Source: Escallonia rubra (lineage: Eukaryota > Streptophyta > Magnoliopsida > Escalloniales > Escalloniaceae). From it: a DNA stretch of 64,000 nucleotides. Location of the stretch: positions 310,001 to 374,000 of the forward strand of contig JAVXUO010000922.1 of assembly GCA_033065855.1 (NCBI GenBank), written 5' to 3'. The translations under genes and the position numbers were made by a program. Shown in pieces: positions 24,770 through 37,702 of this stretch (its first letter is position 1; every line of letters begins with the position of its first letter). The notes below the pieces were generated by a model. It saw only the letters and a program-made list of their open reading frames with translations. It had not been told where the DNA came from and ran no database searches.

Positions 24770-25432
24770 CAGCCTCGACTAAATAATACTCTGAAGCTCC
24801 AGGGCAAACCTTTCCATAGCATAGGCAGGTAAGCACATTGGCACAACAACCCCATCCTTATAGGTGCTCTTATTGTTGAAAGGTAAGAGATAGTTTCCCA
24901 ATCTAGGCATGGGTGACAAGTTACCTTAATTGGTTAGTTCACCATAGGCTGCCTTGCCTTATCCAAAGTCCACATCTTCAAACCCAATACAGGTACGCCG
25001 GAAATAATGTATTTGCCTGCCTAAGGGTATGGAAGTCATTGTCCTATTACTATTTAGGCTATTAGGGACCTCATGTACTCCTCTCTCACATCAGACTTTG
25101 AGCTCCTCACCAAGTCTATAGCATGCTTAAGTGGCCTCTTGCATAAATCCCTAACACTCGACATGGCTGTCGGAGTGGCAAAAGCATTACCATAGTATTC
25201 GAGCGGTAGAGATGGATTGAAACTTGAACGTGCATTGATTATTGGCATTACACCCACGAAATTATCTGGATCCAAGTCTAGGCAATAGTTCGATTGCGCC
25301 AAATGTGCACTACCAACAGATAAAAAATTAAACATTTGCCCAGTTCAGGAGTGATTAGCATGCGAAAAGCAGACAGCTGAGAGTTGCTAAAGAAGAAGGC
25401 ACAATTACTCATGTTATTATATGTTATAACAT
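24770..25432 (-). pseudogene. BAHD acyltransferase pseudogene fragment
   Basis: On the minus strand the following blocks appear in order but in different frames: FFFSNSQLSAFRMLITPEL, HIWRNRTIALDLDPD, INARSSFNPSLPLEYYGNAFA, SDVREEYMRS, a DFGWG motif in which the Trp codon is TAA (about 24958-24973), then VPMCLPAYAMERFALEL. These are the C-terminal half of BAHD enzymes, closest in my memory to benzyl-alcohol O-benzoyltransferase-like members. The N-terminal half with the catalytic HxxxD is absent. No introns are seen. It is a truncated, dead copy of a host gene. Confidence 0.8.
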
Positions 25433-25599
25433 TTGTGGCTTTAGCACTTGCTGCTACATTCAAGTACTCATTGTATGTGTGTTTGCACCAATTTATAATT
25501 TTTTCACTAATAACTTCACTTTAATTAAATGCCACTAAATGACATTTAATCATTATTATTATTTCTGAACAGATAATGGAAGATTCAAACAGGAAGTAG

Positions 25600-26095
25600 A
25601 AGGAACCAACTTCTGAAAATGTGTCTGTATTGATAAGGGATAGTGTGGTTGGTTACTTATTATTGGGAAGTTATTTTCTAAGTGGGTAGTTTATCTTTAA
25701 GTGGGTAGTTTGTCTTGTAATGGTAGTTATTCTCTACAAAGTCTCTAGTATGAATGATGGGTCAAAGAAGGATCATGAATCATCATCAATCAACAAGACA
25801 AAATAAGACTTGTTCAGGTCTTTTTCTTTCCTTCAAGTTTATAAGTCTTCATATGTATCAATAAGGATTCTAGTTTTAAGAGTTGGAAATGTTGTGCTCT
25901 GTAAATATCGTTAACATTAATAAAAGCTTTTCTTTGTCTTCATTGAGTGAGCAATTGTTCTACCTTCAGTTTACATTTCGGTTTTTCATTTTCAGAGAAG
26001 TCCTTAGACCCCTAGAGGCAAAAAAGAACCCGCAATGTTTATCGGTTGTGTTGCAGGTGCACGATCGATAGTGAGTTTGCCTAGTAGCGCAAACA
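25600..26095 (+). repeat. LTR-like relic preceding a primer-binding site
   Basis: About 500 bp that ends ...AAACA directly before a conserved PBS-like sequence. It contains promoter- and polyA-like AT-rich sequence (AATAAAAG near 25919) as expected of an LTR. The left border is a guess because no second copy is in the window. Confidence 0.4.
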
Positions 26096-26115
26096 TTGGC
26101 ACGCCCGGTGGGACC
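26096..26115 (+). promoter_or_regulatory. Primer-binding-site-like sequence
   Basis: TTGGCACGCCCGGTGGGACC. This GC-rich block right after an LTR-like CA end is typical of several plant LTR retrotransposon families. The tRNA was not identified. Confidence 0.45.
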
Positions 26116-26670
26116 TCTTTACCAGAAAATGAAAAATGTTACGTACGAGAATTCATGTTAGAAATGGTGGGATAATCTAATTCAGAGTGTTTAGAGGCCC
26201 CTGTTCAAATGTTGTTAGAAGATGCACATAAATTAGGCGTGCTAGCTTTGTGCGAAATTTTCGAAGTCGTTACTTCAATTGGCTAAAACTTGCACCAAAA
26301 TTGGTGCAAGTACTTTGTATAAACTCAATGAAACGCCAAAATTGGCCACAAAAAGAAAAAGTTGGATAATGTATCCTTTGTTGAGAAAAGTGCAAAGGAT
26401 AATAATATTTCTCACCATGAAATGATCTTTACACCAAAAGAAAATGGAAATAGTATACTGGGCGGTATATCAATGGTTCACAAGATCATAAAATAATTTC
26501 TACACCAAAAGAAAAATTAAATGGTGTTATTGGGCATATTGATGCTCTAAAAATGGTCAAAGAGCAATTATTTATTCACTTTTTAAAGAAGATGATGCCA
26601 AATCACTGGAAGTTCTAAACCAACAGTCTATTTTATCATCATTTGAAAAGTGGCCAAAGCAAGATGATGA
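26116..26670 (+). other. Decayed retroelement interior
   Basis: Follows the PBS-like site. It holds two diverged copies of an ~85-bp unit containing ACACCAAAAGAAAA (about 26430 and 26500). No intact gag frame. Confidence 0.35.
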
Positions 26671-26694
26671 TGTCATACCCCGAAAAATACCGAA

Positions 26695-27025
26695 AATTAA
26701 TCTAACCTTGAGTTTGATTAATTAAGGGGTGCTATTTCTATTAAGTAGCAATATGTTGGTGATGATTAAGTGTTAGGGAGCTAAATAGGGGGTTAGTGTG
26801 GTTTTGGGGGTTGAAATGAAATTTTGGAAAGTTAAGGGGCAAAAATGTAATTTTGAAAAAATATGGTGAACGAGATGCATAATTTTATTAAGTAGCATCA
26901 TTTAGATGATAATGAGGTGTTAGGGGGCTAAAGGAGGGGTTAGGGTGATTTTGGGGTCAAGTTGCAATTTTTCAAAGTCGAGGGGTCAAAATGCAATTTT
27001 GGAAACTTGAGGGGCCAAAGTGCAA
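26695..27025. repeat. Two imperfect ~165-bp tandem units in the solo LTR
   Basis: Both units carry ATTAAGTAGCA, TGTTAGGG(A/G)GCTAAA, GGGGTTAG and a GGGGCAAAA/GGGGTCAAAA tail. Confidence 0.6.
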
Positions 27026-28941
27026 AATTTGAAACTTTGCAAAAATGTGTCATAACCTGATGAAGATAGGCCATGTACGATGGCCACCTCCTGCTTGCCA
27101 TAACCTGAGTCATTGTGGAAAATTATAAAGTATTGATGGATGGAGATTAATGAGGAAATTATAAAAGGAAAATTATGGGGTGGAAAATGGAAATAGAAGA
27201 AATTCGTGAATAGTAGCTGGGCATGAACAGTAAGCGTGAAGAACACAAGAGCAGGAGTAGGAGCGGGAAGGAAGAAAAAAAGAGAAGGATAAAGAGGGAA
27301 AAGGGAGGAAGAAGAAGAAGGGGAAAGAAAGAAAAAGAAAGGATTGAATCTGAACCCTAAGAGGGTATGAATCTTGAACCTAATTTGTGAAATTGGTTGA
27401 ATTCGATCAAGTTTGTGACATAGATACATATATATATACTCAGTTATGTATGAATTTGATTGGGAATGAAGAAATTGGGATGAATTCTTGTTAGAATCAT
27501 GACATAAGACCCTAAATTAACAAGGAAAGAGAAAACGAACTAGGGTTTTGAATTCTGTTTGATTTTAGTGTGCGTGGATGTGTGTTTCAGTGGGTGTTCT
27601 TCATCCATGGTGGGTTCGATTTGAATTGTGGGTGTTTAATTCAGTCAATTTGTGTTAACCGAATGGATTTAGGGTTCTCAAGTGTAGTGTAATGCAATTT
27701 AAGTGGTTTAAAGGTATAAAACATGGTGGAACCATGCATGATTATGGATGAAAATACCCAGGTGTGTCACGGCTGAAGGAGGAAGAAGGCTGTGTGTGTG
27801 TTTAAGGTGTGTTAGTGTCTGTGATAATCTGAATAGTAGATGTAATGGTTGCTAAAAGTGAAATCTTAACAATCAGGTTCTAATCCGAATTTTTAAAAAT
27901 AGCTAGAGCCCGATTTAGCCAAAGTGCAAAAAAGAGACCCTAGGTATTTTTAGGAGACCTGTATCGTGGAAAAGGTTCAGATTTTTTCTAAGAATGGGAA
28001 GGGGGTGAACGGACGCGGGAAGTTTGACACTTTATGGTAAAATTTAAAATACCAAACGAGCGCGGTTTTGCGCAAAATTTTTTATGAGGACTCTATGATA
28101 TTGTGAAGTTCCATTTATTAGAATTTCAGGTGATTCTGAAGTCGTTAGCTATTTTTGGCCGAATGAGCTTTTAAGCGTTCGGTTCAGACACCGATTCGGA
28201 ATTTTTGGACGAAAATTTTCTAAAATACTTTTTAGATTAAGAATGACTTCGGGAGGCTAAAAATAATATTTTTAAGTGTTTTTGAGATTTTTCTGATGCT
28301 GAGAACCCTCAGGGGATATTTTGGTAAATTGCCACCCAGAGAGTGGTATTTTGGTAATTTTTCCGGTAAAGTTTTTCAAATGACTTTTTAGTCCGGGAAG
28401 AGTTGTAAAACACCTGAAAAGTAGTTTTAAAGTGGTATTGGGGTGTTGGAAGTGTAGCGACCATCAGGGGGTATTTTGGTAATTTGCCATGTTGATGCCT
28501 AATTTTAAGGAACGCATGTAATTTAGCGTTCGGAGCAGTGGGAAGTGAGGAATGGTGTTAATATGTTGAAATAATGAGATAGTGGCCATTGCTAATGCGT
28601 TGGTAAGCTAGGTTAAGGATCTAGTTATTGAACCGGATTAACAAGCTGCCGTAAGACGCTATAAACGATTAAATGGGAAGGGGTAGAATAAGGAGTGCGT
28701 ATATGTTGAATGATGACTAACGAGCAGGATATGATTTGACTAGGTGATGCAGGTCATTGCGATCAGAGATTGCGAGTTACTTCGGCTATAAGCCAATCAG
28801 GTAAGGACAATGTGGTTCTGATATGCTAATTCATTGTTCGATTAGCATGCCATGTTGATGACATGTTATTGAATTCTTGTCGTTATGATTGGACACTGGT
28901 AGTCATTGTGACCGGTATATGCATATTTGAATTGTGCTGTT

Positions 28942-29435
28942 GAGGACTTAGGGTAGAATAAATTTTCTTAGTCCGCCCTTTTGATAGAATTTAGCGAGGA
29001 TAATGTGTGTCCTAGTATGCTATGATTCGATTCGATTAACATACCTGAAGTTGATGATAATGTTGTGTAAGGGTTATTGCGTGGTTGTTGTGATATGTCG
29101 GCAGTCACTGATAGCCGATATCTCTTCTATCTGAAAACACTATTGAGGACTTGTGGCAAACTTCTCCCAAGTCCGCCCTGTCGTTGATGATGTTGTTGAG
29201 GTCGTTACGTGTTGTTGTGAAATGTCGGTACTTATTGGTAGTCGACATTTCTCTTATGTAAGAACATTGTTGAGGGCTTGCGGTAATCTTCTCCCAAGTC
29301 CGCCCTATTGATGATGTTACGTTGAACTCTTGTTGTTAAGTCTAAACACTGGTTGATCTTCTGATCCGGTATTCCTTGTTGAGCTGTGTTGTTGAGGACA
29401 TAAGGTGGAATAAATTTTTCCTTAGTCCGCCCCGT
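28942..29435. repeat. Four diverged tandem units in the solo LTR
   Basis: Each unit has TTGAGGGC/TTGAGGAC, then a G-rich stretch, then AGTCCGCCC. They start near 28942, 29133, 29269 and 29391, so the spacing is irregular (about 191, 136 and 122 bp). The intervening parts share the GTCGGCAGTCACTG/GTCGGTACTTATTG theme. Confidence 0.65.
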
Positions 29436-31485
29436 TGATGAAGTCTTGCTGCTTGACTCTAACGTGGTTAGGGAAAGCACTCTAAATGAGTTCCTTGCTT
29501 GTTGACAGTGTCTCTTCTATTTACTTGAGACTGAGATGAACATCCCGTGAAATGGGACATCAATATGGGGAGGACGGACTATGAATTATGATCACTATCC
29601 AAAGAGGATGAATGTCGCTCGAGCAGAGTCTGTCGTGTCCCGTCGAGTCCTATCCATCGTGTCCACGTGCATTGTATTTGATTTTCCTTTGATGTTGATG
29701 ATTTGAATGATTTGTATTTCAATGATGTTTATCTTTACAAACTTGGATTTCGGGTTAACTTGCATAGTCAGTCAATCGGTCAGTCCAGTCCATGAGGAGG
29801 TGGCAATAATGTTGTTCTGTTGGGCCTTAAAGCCGCCCAGTCAAAGGAAAGATAAATTATCATTTGACAATTATGCTGATGTCAAAAATTTATTGGAACT
29901 CTTGATTCATTTCTATCGTTGAGATGATTATTATTCCTCTGAGTCTTTTGAATCATTTGTACACGATACTCATCGTGTTGTCTTTACTGGGTGATTTGTG
30001 CTCATTCCTTATGTTGTATTGTGCGGGCTATAAGGTTGATCAAAGAGAACCTTCTAGAAAGAAAAAAGAAACAAGCTAGAAAAGTTGAGCAAGGGGATCA
30101 GTTATGTGAGGTAAGAACAGCTAAGAAAGGTGGGATAAGGATTGAGTTATGAGATATTTTGTTAAGAGTCCTACGACTACCGTTGCATATTAGGTTGTAA
30201 CCATTCATGTTGTTTAAAGAGCTGAAAGTCTTTCGATGCAGTATGACGTATGTTTGTAAGAAATTTTTTATAAGGACGCATTTTGGAGCGTCTATTAATG
30301 ATGTATGAGTATGAGGATGTAGTTGCTCTGTATTCAGCACAGGGTTTGAATGTGATTATGGTTGATAACTCAGCCAGGTGATGTCACCAGGGTTGAGGGT
30401 GTCACAGATGACATGCCTGATAAATGTTTTAAAAAGCCATTTATGGCCATATGCACATATTATTTAATACGAGTGCATAATGGCATGCTAGTTAAAGTTT
30501 CTCTAAGGGACAGAAAACCATTCAATTGGTTGTTTACAGCTGTTTGCAATGCCATTAATAGTGAAAAGGGTTAATGACAAAATTATCCCCCTGAGGTTTA
30601 CGCGTATTCGCACTTCGCTCCCCATGTTTGCAACTTTGACAAAACTGTTCCCTGAGGTTGAAAAAATCATTGCAAATGAATCCAAAATTGGATGCCATTT
30701 TCGCATGGGCAGATCTGTCATTTCCTACTATCCATCTCCCATTTCTCTCTCTGTTCCTCTACTTCTCTCTCTCTCTGTCTCTCTTTCTCACAGAAACCAT
30801 CAATTCTCCGCCACCGCCTCTACATTGATTTTCTCTTTCACCAACCAACCCATCTTGACACACCGTCACTAGAGACCCCGCCACGGCACCACCAAAACCG
30901 TCTCCTACCATTTGTCACTCTTCCTTAGGCAACCATCGCCACTTCAAGATGATTGTATTTTTATTTCAAGTTTTTTGAATTGATTTTAATAGGCTTTAGA
31001 GACAGAGGCATAGTTGATTCCATTACCAAAAATAAATTGATTTGATCTTCAGATCTGGTTCATTTTTTTTAAGTTGGATGGGTGATGATGGTGATAACAA
31101 TGGTGGTTTGAAGTGCTTAATTGACTGATGACTTGATGATGGTGATAACTATGGTGATAACTGGGTGGACTATGTCGCCAGCGAGCACCGGAGAGCGGTC
31201 AGAAAGTGCGAGAATCACGATCACTGTGCACGAAAGCCTCTTGTATACGTTCATCGGAATGTTCCTCTCTTTAAAAATTGAAGCCAATTAGGGTTCTTCT
31301 TTTTTTGTGGTTTCTTGCCTTTCGATTTCAATGGAGAAAGTGGAAGTGGTGTGTGTTTTTACCTTTGAAAGCACTTTGTCATGACAAGAATGTTGTGTTA
31401 CAACCATCGATTTAGTTTCCTAGTGATTAACACACACACACACATGGGGGGGGGGGGAGATGGGGTAAGGGAAATGACATATCTG

Positions 31486-32037
31486 TGTTAGAATTATTTC
31501 ATTCATCTTGACCCCATAATCAAGATCATTAGAATCTTACAATAGCATAAACATAAGAATAATAGGGTTATGAACTCACCGGAATCAAAGGAAGCCATAA
31601 ATTACCAAGAGCTTTATTCCGATGATGAAAGAACGCCAAGATGCGGAAGGGAACGATATCCCCTTTGGTATTGATCTTCACTACTCTTCTCTATTCTTTA
31701 TGATGGAATATAGTGGTGTATTTTTTCTTTAGTCTAAGAGGCAAAGAGTGGCCAAAACATAATAATACCCTAGCCTCCAGGAAGAAAGATATTTATATAG
31801 AGAGTAGTGAGATCAACTCTAAAGCCTGCCAAATCTCAACCGTCCATCAAAATTAAGAGATTAGGGTTTATAAGCATTTTATACACAATAAATTATTAGT
31901 GTATTGGATGCTAAAATTAAATAGACCCATAATGTTATTTAGCCAATATAATTAATTAATGTCCAAGTCAAATAAATAGTCAACAATAGTATGACCCGTT
32001 AGGCCACCTAATTGGATTGGACCGATCAAATCCAACA
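31486..32037 (-). repeat. 3' LTR of copia element
   Basis: Plus-strand TGTTAGAATT...ATCCAACA; near-identical to 37703-38258. Confidence 0.9.
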
Positions 32038-32661
32038 TTCTCCCACTTGGCCAAGGGTTATACTAAGGTTAATGTCATAAGTTTTGACATAACGAAACAA
32101 AACATCCCGTAAGTTAGGCCAAATTTAACAAAAATACTAAAATGAATCGAGGATAGTATCTGTGCCTCTCAACGCCACAACACCGTTCTCCGGTTATAAT
32201 CTCAGAACTTTTGCCAAATATGACAGTCAAACAGTTTAATAGACATGAACTACATCGTTCCATAATAAATAACAATATGAACGAGTTCATGTGATTTTTA
32301 CATGAGTGTTTGTTTCAGAATACTTCAAATGTGCACTTTTAACGAGAAGTAACAAACCATAATCATAATATCCAGAATCCAAAATAAAAGGTGATCACAT
32401 AAATAAATGTCTTAAATCAAAAACCCATCATCTAAGGGAAAGACTATCAACCAAACCCATGCTAGCAACATGTTCTCGAAAGAGAGTGGGTGTTAAGCCT
32501 TTCGTTATGGGATCTGCCAACATAGCGATCATACTGATATGCTGAATAGACACTATTTGATTCTGAATTCTTTCTCTCACAACAAGATACTTAATCTCAA
32601 TATGCTTCGTTCCACCACTTGATTTGTTGTTCTTAAAAAAGAAAACAGCAGCCTGATTGTC

Positions 32662-35600
32662 TCAGAATATCTTCAGTGGTCTCGAAATTGTGTCAACCAC
32701 TTTAAGTCTCGTAATGAAGTTCTTCCACCATACACCATGACACGAAGCCTCAAAACATGCCACAAACTTTGCCTCCATGGTGTGAGAAGCCACTAATGAC
32801 TGCTTAGCACTCTTCCATGAAACAGCTCCTTCTGCGAGCATGAAGACATAACCTGATGTGGATTTCAGGGTATCTACACACCCTGCATAATCGAAATCGG
32901 AATAACCAATAACCTCAACGTTATCTGACTTCCTATAGGTAAGCATGAAATCTTTGGTACCCTGTAAGTACCACATGACTTTCTTGGCTGCTTTCCAATG
33001 ACCCATTCTCGGGTTTATTTGGTAACGTCCAAGCATGCCAACAACATACGCTATATATGGGTGAGTACAGACTTGAGCATACATGAGACTCCCCACTGCT
33101 GATGCATAGGGAATACATTCCATTTCGTCTTGCTCCAGTTGGTTCCTAGGACATTGTAGCAAACTAAATTTGTTACCCTTAACAACAGGGACAACAGTGG
33201 AAACACAGTTATGCATATTGAACCTTTTCAGAACCTTATCAATATAGGCTCTTTGGGACAATCCCAATATCCCACGAGACCTATCTCGGTGAATCTCAAA
33301 GCCTATAACATAAGAGGCCTCTCCAAGATCTTTCATATCAAAATTCTTAGACAAATTGTTTTTGGTCTCATGCAACATATGCATATCACTACTAGCAAGT
33401 AAGATGTCATCTACATACAAAACTAGAATGATAAACTTACTCCCACTGATCTTTAGGTATATACATTGGTCCACTGCATTTTCTTTGAAGCCAAATATAC
33501 TAATCACATCATGGAACTTAAGATACCATTGCCTAGAGGTTTGCTTTAATCCATATATGGATTTTTTTCAACAGACATTTCATATGTTCCTTGCCTTCAA
33601 CCATAAACCCTTCTGGTTGAGTCATATAGACATTTTTAAACAAGTCACCATTAAGAAATACAGTCTTTACATCCATTTGATGTAGCTCTAAATCATAATG
33701 AATCACTAAAGCCATGACTATTCGAAAGGAATCCTTTTTCGACACAGGAGAAAATGTTTCATTATAATCTATCCCTTCCCTTTGAGTGAAACCTTTAGCG
33801 ACGAGTCTAGCCTTGTATCTTTTGACATTACCTTTAGGATCTAGCTTAGTTTTGTAGACCCATTTACAGCCTACAGCTTTGGCCACTTTAGGCAAGTCAA
33901 TAAGGTCCCAAACTTCATTTATTTTCATTGACTCTAACTCATCTTTCATGGCCTCAAGCCATTAAGTTGAGTGATCGCTCATAATAGCTTCTTTAAAGGA
34001 TGTAGGATCATTTTCTATGCTTAAATTATAGTTAGCCTTATCTAAGTACACAATATAGTCATCAAAGATGGATGTCCGTCACTCTCTTTCTGACCTTCGA
34101 AGAGGTTGCTCATTAGCAGGAATTGGAACAGGATCCATAATAGGGGGCACATCATTAGGTACTACCTCGGGTGCATCGTTGTCCTCTATATGAGGTAATG
34201 ACGCACCAACCTTTTGGATAAAAGGAATAGAAACATGATCCTAAATTTTCTTAAGGTTTATTATTCTTTGCGTACTACTCCCATTATACTTAGCATCTTC
34301 AAAAAAAATACTACATGCCTAGTTTTAACAATTCTAGTGGTATGTGATGAACAGTAAAATCTGAAACCCTTAGACCTTTTAGGATAACCTATAAAATTAC
34401 AACTTGGGATCGAGTTTCTTAGTATGTGGATTGTAGACTTTAATTTGCTTCAGCTAAACAGCCTTACACATGAAAACATTCTAAACTTGGTTTCCTCTGT
34501 GTCCACAATTCAAAAGATGTTTTAGGCACAGACTTACTGGGAACCTTGTTAAGAATATGCACAGCTGTTTTAAGTGCTTCAACCCACAAAAACTCTGGTA
34601 GAGTGCTTTGGCATATCATACTTCGTACCATATCCATGAGGGTACGATTTCGCCGTTCAGCTACACCATTCTGTTGGGGTGTACCTGGCATTGTATATTG
34701 AGCAACAATGCCACATTCTTCCAAATACAAGGCAAAAGAACTAGGGTTACGACCCGTTTCAGAGAATTTTCCATAATATTTTTCGCCTCTATCAGATCTT
34801 ACTTTAGGTCGAGTTGATTTTCAACTTCGGCTTTGTAAGTCTTAAACATGGCAAATAAGTCATATTTTTCATGAATGAGGTAAACATATCCATAACGGGA
34901 ATAGTCATCAATAAAGGTGATAAAGTATCTATGACCACCAATACCCGGTGTAGGGAAAGGTCCACAAATGTCAGTGTGGATAACCTTTAAAAGTCCCGTA
35001 CTTCGAGTGGTACCACGTTTATTGCCTTTTACAAATTTTTCTTTAATACATTCAATACATGTGTCAAAATCTAAGAAATCTAAAGAATGAAGAATTTCAT
35101 CCTTAATGAGGCGTTCCATTCTGCCTGGTGATATGTGACCTAGACGTTCATGCCACAATTTAGCATAACTTTCATTCTCTCTTTTTCTCTTACCACAAGT
35201 TTTAGCAACTACATCATTCACGTTCATTGTTTTTAAGGATTCACTAAAAGAAGCATTCAAAAGTAATTTGTAGAGGTTTCCCTCCAACAAACCAGAACCA
35301 ATAACTATAGAGTAAAAGAAAAGAGAGAAACATTTATTCTCAAACTTAAACGAATATCCATAAGCGCTAAGTCTAGAAACAGAAATAAGGTTTTTAGTCA
35401 TACTGAGAACATAAACAGTATCAACTAAATCCAAATTAAAGCCACTCTCCAAAACTAAACGGAGAGTTCCTACAGCTTTAACTTGAGCTTTCTCTCCATT
35501 TCCTACTAGAACATTACGGTCCTTTTTATTTAACTTCTTCACGGAAAGGAATCCCTGTAATGAATTAGTTATGTGCACAGTTGCACCTGTGTCAACCCAC

Positions 35601-35707
35601 CATGTATTTAAAAGAGCATCAATTGTATAAGACTCATAACAAACGCAAATAGATAAATTACCTTTCTTTTCCAACCATTCTCTGAATTTATGACATTCTT
35701 TCCTCAT
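32662..35707 (-). pseudogene. Copia pol: protease, integrase, RT, RNase H
   Basis: In order on the minus strand: the protease box WWVDTGATVHITN; GAG-pre-integrase LWHERLGHIS; the integrase zinc-binding region and catalytic part (HTDICGPF, FIDDYSRYGYVYL, then [16 protein letters not shown] after a break near 34.8 kb); RT (CKWVYKTKLDPKGNVKRYKARLVAKGFTQ, with HQMDVKTVFLNGDL and, after a shift near 33.5 kb, LYVDDILLA); and RNase H (GYSDFDYAGCVD, SKSTSGYVF-like, VASHTMEAKFVA). The catalytic residues remain. Missing sequence and stops near 34.0-34.4 kb and the shifts make it non-functional. Confidence 0.85.
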
Positions 35708-35836
35708 GTCCTTTTTCCTTACAAAAGTGACACCTGGGACCTGAAGAACCCTTGGTACCAGAAGAGCTTGCCTTGTCAGTCTTGGTTACAGAAGCTCTTT
35801 ATTCCCTTGCACGCTACCTTCGCCAAATTTCTTTCT

Positions 35837-36384
35837 TTATCCTTTAGATGGACCAGTTATGGCAACGTGAGCACTATCAAGTTGTTCAGACTTTAGCCTC
35901 TCTTCTTCTTGGACACACATGGAAATCAACTCGCTCATCTTCCACTTCTCTTTCTGCGTGTTATAGTTGATCTTAAAATGACCAAACTGCGCAGGAAGGG
36001 AAGTCATAATAAAGTGCACGAGAAAACCTTCAGAGATTTTCATGTCCAAACCTTTTAGTTGAGAAGCCATATCATTCATCCATAAAATATGCTCACAAAC
36101 ACCGTTGGATCCACTGTACTTGAGCGTAACCATTTTAGTGATGAGAGTAGTAGCATGTACATTGGAAGAACCCTGAAACTGTTCTTCAATATGAGCAAGG
36201 TACAACTTAGCATTATCCGAATCAGGAATGGCTCCGCGAATAGCAATCGTAATGGAACCTTCATAATCAATGGAGATATGTGGTTGGAACGCTCCCACTT
36301 TTCATAAGTCGCCTTTTGCTCAGTAGAGCTTTCAGCCGTAAGGACAGCAGGCGCGTCAACCCGTAAAGCATAATCCAAATCCAT
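35837..36384 (-). pseudogene. Copia gag
   Basis: MDLDYALRVDAPAVLTAES opens gag (ATG at 36382-36384). A frameshift near 36300 moves the gag core (AKLYLAHIEEQFQGS, LKGLDMKISEGFLVHFIMTSLPAQF, EEERLKSEQ) to another frame. The zinc-knuckle CHFCKEKGH follows near 35720 with a further shift. Gag packages the element RNA in virus-like particles. Confidence 0.8.
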
Positions 36385-36399
36385 AACTCCAACGATTAT

Positions 36400-37688
36400 G
36401 CTAATTTGCTCTTTCTATTTTCTAAGATTGGTGCCGCTTAATGATTTAATAGAGGAAAGATAGCCAGTAATTGCAACAGGACTATACGCTAAATAATAAC
36501 AATAATCATGCACGTTAGTACCGAAAATCCACGCGATGAAGATAGTCAGTTCATCATTTAACATAATAAAATAAATTGAGGGGTAAACAATTTATTTGTA
36601 TGAAAAAGGTAAATACACAAAACATTTCTCAAAAGGAAAAATTAACATATCACTTATAACCTTCCGTTGGGCCAGTTATTAACAGACAAGTGTTTTTCTA
36701 TCCTTAACAATTTAGAAATCATTAAAAGCAACATGAGCACGAATTATATCACTGTTGGGCAGAAAATAATTTGACCCATGCAACTTATTATTTCATTTCT
36801 TTCCGCTTAAAAATTAAAATATAATATTCTGTTGGGCTGATCAATATTTTAATTAATAAGCGTAACGTGATGTGGTTTATCATTATCTCAACTTATAAAA
36901 TATAATAAACTTCCGTTGGGTCGCTTACTGCCAAAATAAGTAAGAACCACTAATTATTTCAAGTTCATTATCATAGTCTAGACATGCCAAACGAAGCATT
37001 AGGTTTTAGCATAATCTCGTAATTTTAGACTAATTCTTGAAATTATAATAATATTGGCACGTTATATTTATCAGTATCCCTAAATAAACCAATATTAAAA
37101 CATAAGGGGCGTTACAAATTTTATTTTGTAAGGCCCAATTAAAATACACAAGTCCTACCAAAAATCCATTTTACGCCAAAACAGGCCCAATTAGTAAGCT
37201 ACAGGCCTACTTTCAAGTGGCCAATAAAAACCCAATTCACTGGCCTAAAGACCTAGCCCGCAAACCTTTAACAGGCCCTTTACGGCCCAATTTTGCTTTG
37301 TAGACAGCAAGCACTTAACAGGCCTTTTACGGCCCAACAACTTCGGCCCACCTAACAAAACACTAGCCACAAGGGCCAATGGCTTCAGGCCACAAAACAG
37401 GCCCAAAACAAGTCTAAATATAATTTTGACTGGGCCAATTTAAGGATCCATTTAACCTTTTTGCTGGGCCAGTCTATTATTCCATTAACAGGCCACATAA
37501 CTTTCCTTTATCGGCCGACCCAATCTTGATGACCCAATATTCTAGGCCAACCAATAGCCACATGGCCGAACAACAGGCCATACAGCCGGCCGTTTCTTTC
37601 TTTCTTTTTGTTTAACGTTAGCATTTAACATAAAAAATTTCAAGAACCCAAAAGAAAATTTTCTATGTTCATGCAATTGATCAGCCTT
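36400..37688 (-). other. Long copia leader with GGCC(C) cluster
   Basis: About 1.3 kb between PBS and gag without a coding frame. From 37120 to 37590 roughly twenty GGCC-containing sites occur, many as GGCCCA or TGGGCC. Earlier parts carry repeated CCGTTGGG(C/T) boxes (near 36663, 36902 and similar). Confidence 0.6.
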
Positions 37689-37700
37689 GCTCTGATATCA
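37689..37700 (-). promoter_or_regulatory. PBS of copia element, tRNA-iMet type
   Basis: Minus-strand TGATATCAGAGC, one mismatch from the tRNA-iMet site, two bases from the 5' LTR. Confidence 0.8.
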
Positions 37701-37702
37701 CA

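Larger units (their letters stand above)
26671..30406. mobile_element. Solo LTR, 3.7 kb, with perfect target duplication
   Basis: Begins TGTCATACCC and ends GGGTGTCACA, and is flanked on both sides by GATGA (26666-26670 and 30407-30411). It has no coding capacity, and contains an LTR-like body with internal tandem repeats. A TG...CA unit with inverted ends and a 5-bp duplication is what remains after recombination between the LTRs of a full element. The size suggests a Ty3/gypsy family with long LTRs, which is inference. It inserted into the older retroelement remnant around it. Confidence 0.75.

Noticed and set aside
26986..27429. 147-codon minus-strand frame rich in Phe, Ser and Pro
   Set aside because: Inside the solo LTR, made by a purine-rich tract; no homology recognised.
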